A stretch of DNA of 57,255 bases from Ignavibacteriaceae bacterium. GTDB lineage: Bacteria; Bacteroidota; Ignavibacteria; Ignavibacteriales; Ignavibacteriaceae. This document shows, piece after piece, positions 53,961 through 57,255 of the stretch (positions within the stretch are counted from its first letter, which is position 1; the number at the start of each line of letters is the position of its first letter). The notes under the pieces are model-generated. The model was given only the letters and a program-made list of their open reading frames with translations, was not told where the DNA came from and ran no database searches. The position numbers and the translations under genes were made by a program. The DNA is taken from positions 1-57,255 of the forward strand of contig JARLHC010000121.1 in NCBI GenBank assembly GCA_031292455.1, read 5' to 3'.

Positions 53961-53987
53961 GCCGTCATCCTATATGACGGCTTTTTT
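53961..53987 (+). terminator. Terminator after the lipoprotein
   Basis: GCCGTCAT and ATGACGGC form an 8-bp perfect stem with a 5-nt loop, followed by six T. Confidence 0.9.
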
Positions 53988-54136
53988 ATTGAGCCTCAGC
54001 AACTAACCGTGCCCTTTGAACCAGGGACTCCGAACTCGATTAGAAAATGAAGTAAAATATTTTTTAAGCGGGTATTTTGTTTTGTCCTTATATGCCGATA
54101 ATTTAATTATATTTGATACTCAATGAGGATAATACA

Positions 54137-54382
54137 ATGCACATAATTGGTACAATTATAATTGGTTTTGTTGTCGGGGCACTTGCAAAATTCATTATGC
54201 CCGGTAAAGATCCTGGCGGATGTATTATTACAATATTACTTGGTATTGCAGGTTCATTTGTATTTGGTTATCTCGGAAAATACTTTGGTATCTATCGTGC
54301 TGGTGGGGTTGAAGGATTTATTGGAGCAGTAATAGGAGCTATAATTCTACTTGTACTTTACAGAGTAATTAAAAAGAAATAA
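54137..54382 (+). CDS. GlsB/YeaQ/YmgE-type membrane protein
   Basis: 81 aa, three hydrophobic helices. IIIGFVVGALAKFIMPGKDPGG is the hallmark of this stress-linked (transglycosylase-associated) family, followed by the second motif LLGIAGSFVFGYLG and a short basic tail (VIKKK). GAGGATAAT precedes the ATG at 54137. TATATTTG upstream (54108-54115 region) fits a -7 element. Function of the family remains uncertain; it is common next to stress genes. Confidence 0.88.
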   Translation: MHIIGTIIIGFVVGALAKFIMPGKDPGGCIITILLGIAGSFVFGYLGKYFGIYRAGGVEGFIGAVIGAIILLVLYRVIKKK

Positions 54383-54419
54383 TTCGCTATAGTCAAAAAT
54401 CTAAACTAGCGCACCCGTC

Positions 54420-54830
54420 TCAAGGTTCCGGAGTTCCGGTGTCTTTAGTTCCACTTTTTAAGGCTTCTCGGGCAGATGCCGCAAGACTTTGATACTTTTG
54501 GCGGAAGTCCATAAGTGATTTATCTTCCAGTTCTTCCAAATCCAGTAGCGCGTTGTGCGCTCCCTTCGTTGCCCGAATCAGTTCATCAAGTTTAATTTGT
54601 ATAGCTTCGGTATCTCTGTTTTGCGTGTTCTGAATCAGGAAGACCATTAGAAACGTGATTATTGTAGTTCCCGTATTAATAACGAGCTGCCATGTGTCGC
54701 TGAACTTAAAGACAGGTCCAGTTACAACCCAAAACAGGATCAACGCGACTGCCATCATAAATGTTCTTGGGCGGCCACAAAAGTGAGATGCCGATTTTGA
54801 AAACCGAGCGTAAACGTTGGTTTTGTACAT
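54420..54830 (-). CDS. Low-affinity iron permease family protein
   Basis: 136 aa with two N-terminal membrane helices. GRPRTFMMAVALILFWVVTGP, FSDTWQLVINTGTTIITF and VFLIQNTQNRDTEAIQIKLDEL are the conserved blocks of the PF04120 low-affinity iron permease family. Bacterial members are much shorter than yeast Fet4, and whether they transport iron is unproved. A helical tail follows (AHNALLDLEELEDKS). It is on its own between a GlsB-like gene and a methyltransferase gene. Confidence 0.88.
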   Translation of the reverse strand: MYKTNVYARFSKSASHFCGRPRTFMMAVALILFWVVTGPVFKFSDTWQLVINTGTTIITFLMVFLIQNTQNRDTEAIQIKLDELIRATKGAHNALLDLEELEDKSLMDFRQKYQSLAASAREALKSGTKDTGTPEP

Positions 54831-55041
54831 TTGAAAATTCCTTTTTCTATTACTTAACTACTTATTATTATACAGAATCACCCTTTACTATCACTTGTTT
54901 TTTTTGCTGAATCACTTTCCGTGATACTACTTTGTTTGTTCTGCCGTTATTTAATCTGCAAAGGGAAATTTTCCCCATAAATGAATTCCCAAATCTATTC
55001 CTAATTTATTCAAAGCCAATGTCCATTTTAATAATTTTTGT

Positions 55042-55893
55042 TTATGTTGCTGCCAAAAAAAATACTTCTCCGCTTGCGGGTATAAGACCATCGTCTCTGC
55101 CAGTAAAATAATATTGTACCATGTCTGTTGTTGATATTGTTTTTGCTTTCTTAAAACCGGCATTATTAGCTAAAGTCAATATTTCGTCTGGCGTGAAAAA
55201 ACTAACCATTGGAGTTCCAGCTTCACGTGCACCCTTTTCTGCTATTTCTTGCATAAATTTGTCTTCTTCATCAAGAAGTTTCATTGGTAAATAAAATGTC
55301 ATAGCAAGTTTTGAACCTGACATAAGTGTTGCAATTTCATTTAGCGTAGCAGTGATGGCCTCTTCTGTTAAGTACAAACTAACTCCCGTACAGGCAACAA
55401 AAGCCGGTTTATTGGTATCGAAGCCAGCTTTTAATAAATGCATAAACCAAGAAGAAGTTTCAAAATTAACAGGTACAAAATGCAAATAATTCTGGACTCC
55501 GAAACCAAGCTCAGTTAATCTTTTTTGTTTCCAGGATAAAGTATCTGGCTGGTCAATTTCAAATATTTGAAGTTTGGAAGCAATATCAGGTCTGCGCTGG
55601 GCAAAGGTGTCAAGTCCTGCACCAAGAATGACATACTGACTAATGCCTCGTTTACTTTCTTCAATAATCAAATCTTCAATAAAACGGGCACGAGCTATAA
55701 TAGAAGCTCGAAGGCGCCTGGTAAATTTCATATCAGGACGTTGCTGCCAACCATCGGGCGGAGATATCAATTTCAAACCAATTTCATCTTCAAGTATATG
55801 AGGTTTTGCATCTACTTTAACGTGCAATGCTCGCCATAAAGCTGTTCTTACTGCTGTACTATCTGGTTCATTTATTTTTTTACCTTGCTCCAT
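55042..55893 (-). CDS. Class I SAM-dependent methyltransferase, TcmP/PPM1-like
   Basis: 283 aa of the leucine-carboxyl/TcmP (TIGR00027) type. Motif I is VILGAGLDTFAQR, IFEIDQPDTLSWKQKRL is the next strand with the acidic ribose contact, VPVNFETSSW follows, and TGVSLYLTEEAI is the late family motif. Members O-methylate diverse metabolites; a substrate cannot be assigned. No biosynthetic genes are alongside. It may be cargo. Confidence 0.9.
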   Translation of the reverse strand: MEQGKKINEPDSTAVRTALWRALHVKVDAKPHILEDEIGLKLISPPDGWQQRPDMKFTRRLRASIIARARFIEDLIIEESKRGISQYVILGAGLDTFAQRRPDIASKLQIFEIDQPDTLSWKQKRLTELGFGVQNYLHFVPVNFETSSWFMHLLKAGFDTNKPAFVACTGVSLYLTEEAITATLNEIATLMSGSKLAMTFYLPMKLLDEEDKFMQEIAEKGAREAGTPMVSFFTPDEILTLANNAGFKKAKTISTTDMVQYYFTGRDDGLIPASGEVFFLAAT

Positions 55894-56008
55894 ATTCAGC
55901 CTTTCGTTTTATAATCACCGCCGACTGCCTTGTTTATACACTACCTAATAATTCATTAAATCACCAACAGCAAACCGGTCGGCTGAAGAACGGATTAAGG
56001 CTTTTTTA

Positions 56009-56524
56009 TTATATATATCTTTTTTCTTCTTCAAAAAATTCAGTAATTTCTTTTTGTGACAATAATTCTGGTTCTTGCTTCCCTGTTCTTGCTCTTTCAA
56101 TTTTCAGAAGCTTGTTGTGCAACCATTGGAAATCTTCGTAAAGTGTATCATCTTTTTTTTCTTTCCGCATTATTTGAATATCTTCTTTGCCCACAGACCA
56201 ATAGCCATGAAGCCAAACATAAAATGTATGCCAGACGATTTTTTTATTAAGAGCGTTGTGCTTCACAAAATAACCTACCGTTTCAAACAAATCGAAGACA
56301 TCTTCGATATCATCAATTATTTGTTCCTTACCGTGTTCTAGTATTGACTCTGCTATTGTTGCACGCAGTCTCTTAAACTCGGCACTATTAAATCTGTCAT
56401 CCAATTTTAGAACCAAATCGAGATTCATTGAAAATCGTGAACGAAGTATTTGGTAATAAACTGCAATTGCGGCAACAAGAACTCCGAGCGCTGGCACAAA
56501 TTCTAAAAGGTATTTAGTATCCAT
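56009..56524 (-). CDS. DUF4760-like membrane-anchored protein
   Basis: About 171 aa. One N-terminal membrane helix (FVPALGVLVAAIAVYYQIL) then a cytosolic helical domain (LKLDDRFNSAEFKRLRAT, DVFDLFETVGYFVKHNAL, HTFYVWLHGYW). This resembles the DUF4760 type, single-pass proteins of unknown function. The ATG at 56524 is preferred, with AAAGAGATG close upstream. Acidic C-terminus. Confidence 0.65.
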   Translation of the reverse strand: MDTKYLLEFVPALGVLVAAIAVYYQILRSRFSMNLDLVLKLDDRFNSAEFKRLRATIAESILEHGKEQIIDDIEDVFDLFETVGYFVKHNALNKKIVWHTFYVWLHGYWSVGKEDIQIMRKEKKDDTLYEDFQWLHNKLLKIERARTGKQEPELLSQKEITEFFEEEKRYI

Positions 56525-56616
56525 AATCATCTCTTTCAAAGGCCTAATGGCGTTGTTTAGCTGCCTCAAAATTAAATTAAAATATTTATCACTTTCTATT
56601 GAGCATATTAAATATC

Positions 56617-57255
56617 TTAAACTCTAACATCATTAACTATTTGTTTTAAGGTTATTCTATCTTCGCTTTTAATCCTTCTGTAATCAAAAAATGGAGCTAG
56701 TATAATATTTTGATCAGGATACTTTATTAAGCTCGAACCGGGGAGGTTAATAAACCTTGAATGACCTAAGTTGAATAGATTTATAAATTCATTCCAGTAT
56801 GACGAGCCCAAACAAATTGTTAATGAGGGCTTTACTTCTATCCATTTCTTATAAATAATTGGATAACGAAAAGAACGGACATCGGATAAATACTTTTTAT
56901 AATCATCCTTACTATAACCAAATATTTTATTATAATCTTCAGACCAACTAGAAGTATTTGGTCTTGGTAGAGGAAATAATTCTGCTAAAAAGAAATATGA
57001 GTAGTCTTTATTGAACATATTTTGACGGTACTCTTTTTTACCAAGCTTATGTTCTTCTAAATATTTATCATATAATAAGTCTGCTATTATACCCCATACG
57101 GGGGTTTTACTTGAAGCATCCTTAAAATATTGAGATTCATTTCTGCATATAACTAATTGTTCCTCTAAATTCTTTTCAGTAATGGGGTCGCCACCTTCCT
57201 CAATTCCTACAAACCATATTTTGCTATTTATATTTCCAGAACCTATGTACTTGCA
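56617..57255 (-). CDS. Uracil-DNA-glycosylase-like protein, N-terminus outside the window
   Basis: The frame is open from the stop at 56617 to the window end, so at least 212 residues belong to it; the ATG at 57018 is internal. Near the visible N-terminus, SKIWFVGIEEGGDPIT resembles the FVGxEPG strand-loop of uracil-DNA-glycosylase-fold proteins. KPSLTICLGSSYWNEFINLF resembles the second Rossmann-like block. No clear catalytic His/Asn pair could be assigned. Function is therefore only a fold-level guess. Confidence 0.55.
   Translation of the reverse strand, partial: CKYIGSGNINSKIWFVGIEEGGDPITEKNLEEQLVICRNESQYFKDASSKTPVWGIIADLLYDKYLEEHKLGKKEYRQNMFNKDYSYFFLAELFPLPRPNTSSWSEDYNKIFGYSKDDYKKYLSDVRSFRYPIIYKKWIEVKPSLTICLGSSYWNEFINLFNLGHSRFINLPGSSLIKYPDQNIILAPFFDYRRIKSEDRITLKQIVNDVRV

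Noticed and set aside
54005-54040. tRNA-like stretch (CCCTTTGAACCAGGGACTC) that might mark the right end of the second replicon
   Set aside because: The T-loop-like bases do not form a proper T-stem or an acceptor stem, and no match to the tRNA-Lys 3' half was found.
54951-55163. 70-codon minus-strand frame at the 3' end of the methyltransferase gene
   Set aside because: Out-of-frame overlap with the conserved methyltransferase C-terminus; no domain.

Overview
The window looks like an A+T-rich chromosome segment from the Bacteroidota/Chlorobiota side of the tree, most likely an Ignavibacteria-type anaerobe or facultative anaerobe. The evidence is a YPQPFNP-type T9SS sorting-like domain, many short LxGC lipoproteins of the CKKDSPTAP type, a TTTG-N20-TATGTTTG (Bacteroidetes-type) promoter, sigma-54 promoters, and a 2-oxoacid:ferredoxin oxidoreductase operon beside ferrochelatase and Mn-type SOD. 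This is an inference from gene families; no rRNA is present.

Core region (1-39.96 kb). It opens with a three-domain GH18-like/deacetylase/GT2 gene cut by the window edge, a propeller lipoprotein, a HEPN/MNT pair and tRNA-fMet. A VorB-type 2-oxoacid:ferredoxin oxidoreductase operon follows, with a sigma-54 promoter in front, then hemH. Next are two peptide-type ABC ATPases, a 667-aa coiled-coil protein, transketolase, a YncE-like propeller, a TPR protein, a cNMP/GAF/ATPase sensor that lacks the usual phospho-accepting His, miaA, a GT2-like protein and a GlcD-like flavoprotein. From 23.8 to 39.8 kb everything is on the minus strand. A peptide-binding lipoprotein and two ABC permeases run with overlapping or nearly touching ends into a Ser/Thr kinase-ATPase-TPR protein and a sigma-54 activator. 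Immediately downstream, a near-perfect -24/-12 promoter drives a lipoprotein, a TPR protein and two more sensor kinases. The matching ATPases are about 22 kb away. I read this as one candidate peptide-sensing and signalling system. Upstream lie SnoaL-like, VOC, sodA and STAS genes.

Element 1 (39,961-45,790). A 5.8-kb element is inserted in a tRNA-Lys(CUU) gene. It is bounded by a 96-bp direct repeat (94/96 identical) covering the tRNA promoter and 5' half. A tyrosine recombinase sits beside the intact tRNA copy. Cargo is a degenerate nuclease-like/TM2-like membrane protein, a CsgG-like lipoprotein, a palindrome/iteron region, and a RepA-like ATPase whose well-placed start codon is out of frame with its Walker A motif.

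Region 2 (about 45.86-53.4 kb). This is a second replicon-like segment: an RHH regulator with a consensus promoter and operator, a primase-helicase, an origin-like GGTTAC repeat field, a clamp-loader C-terminal-like protein, a T9SS-type degenerate metalloprotease and small unknown genes. It has no integrase, structural or packaging genes, and resembles a phage satellite or integrated plasmid. The last 4 kb carry miscellaneous cargo: a lipoprotein, a GlsB-like protein, a low-affinity iron-permease-like protein, a TcmP-type methyltransferase, a DUF4760-like membrane protein and a gene cut by the window end.
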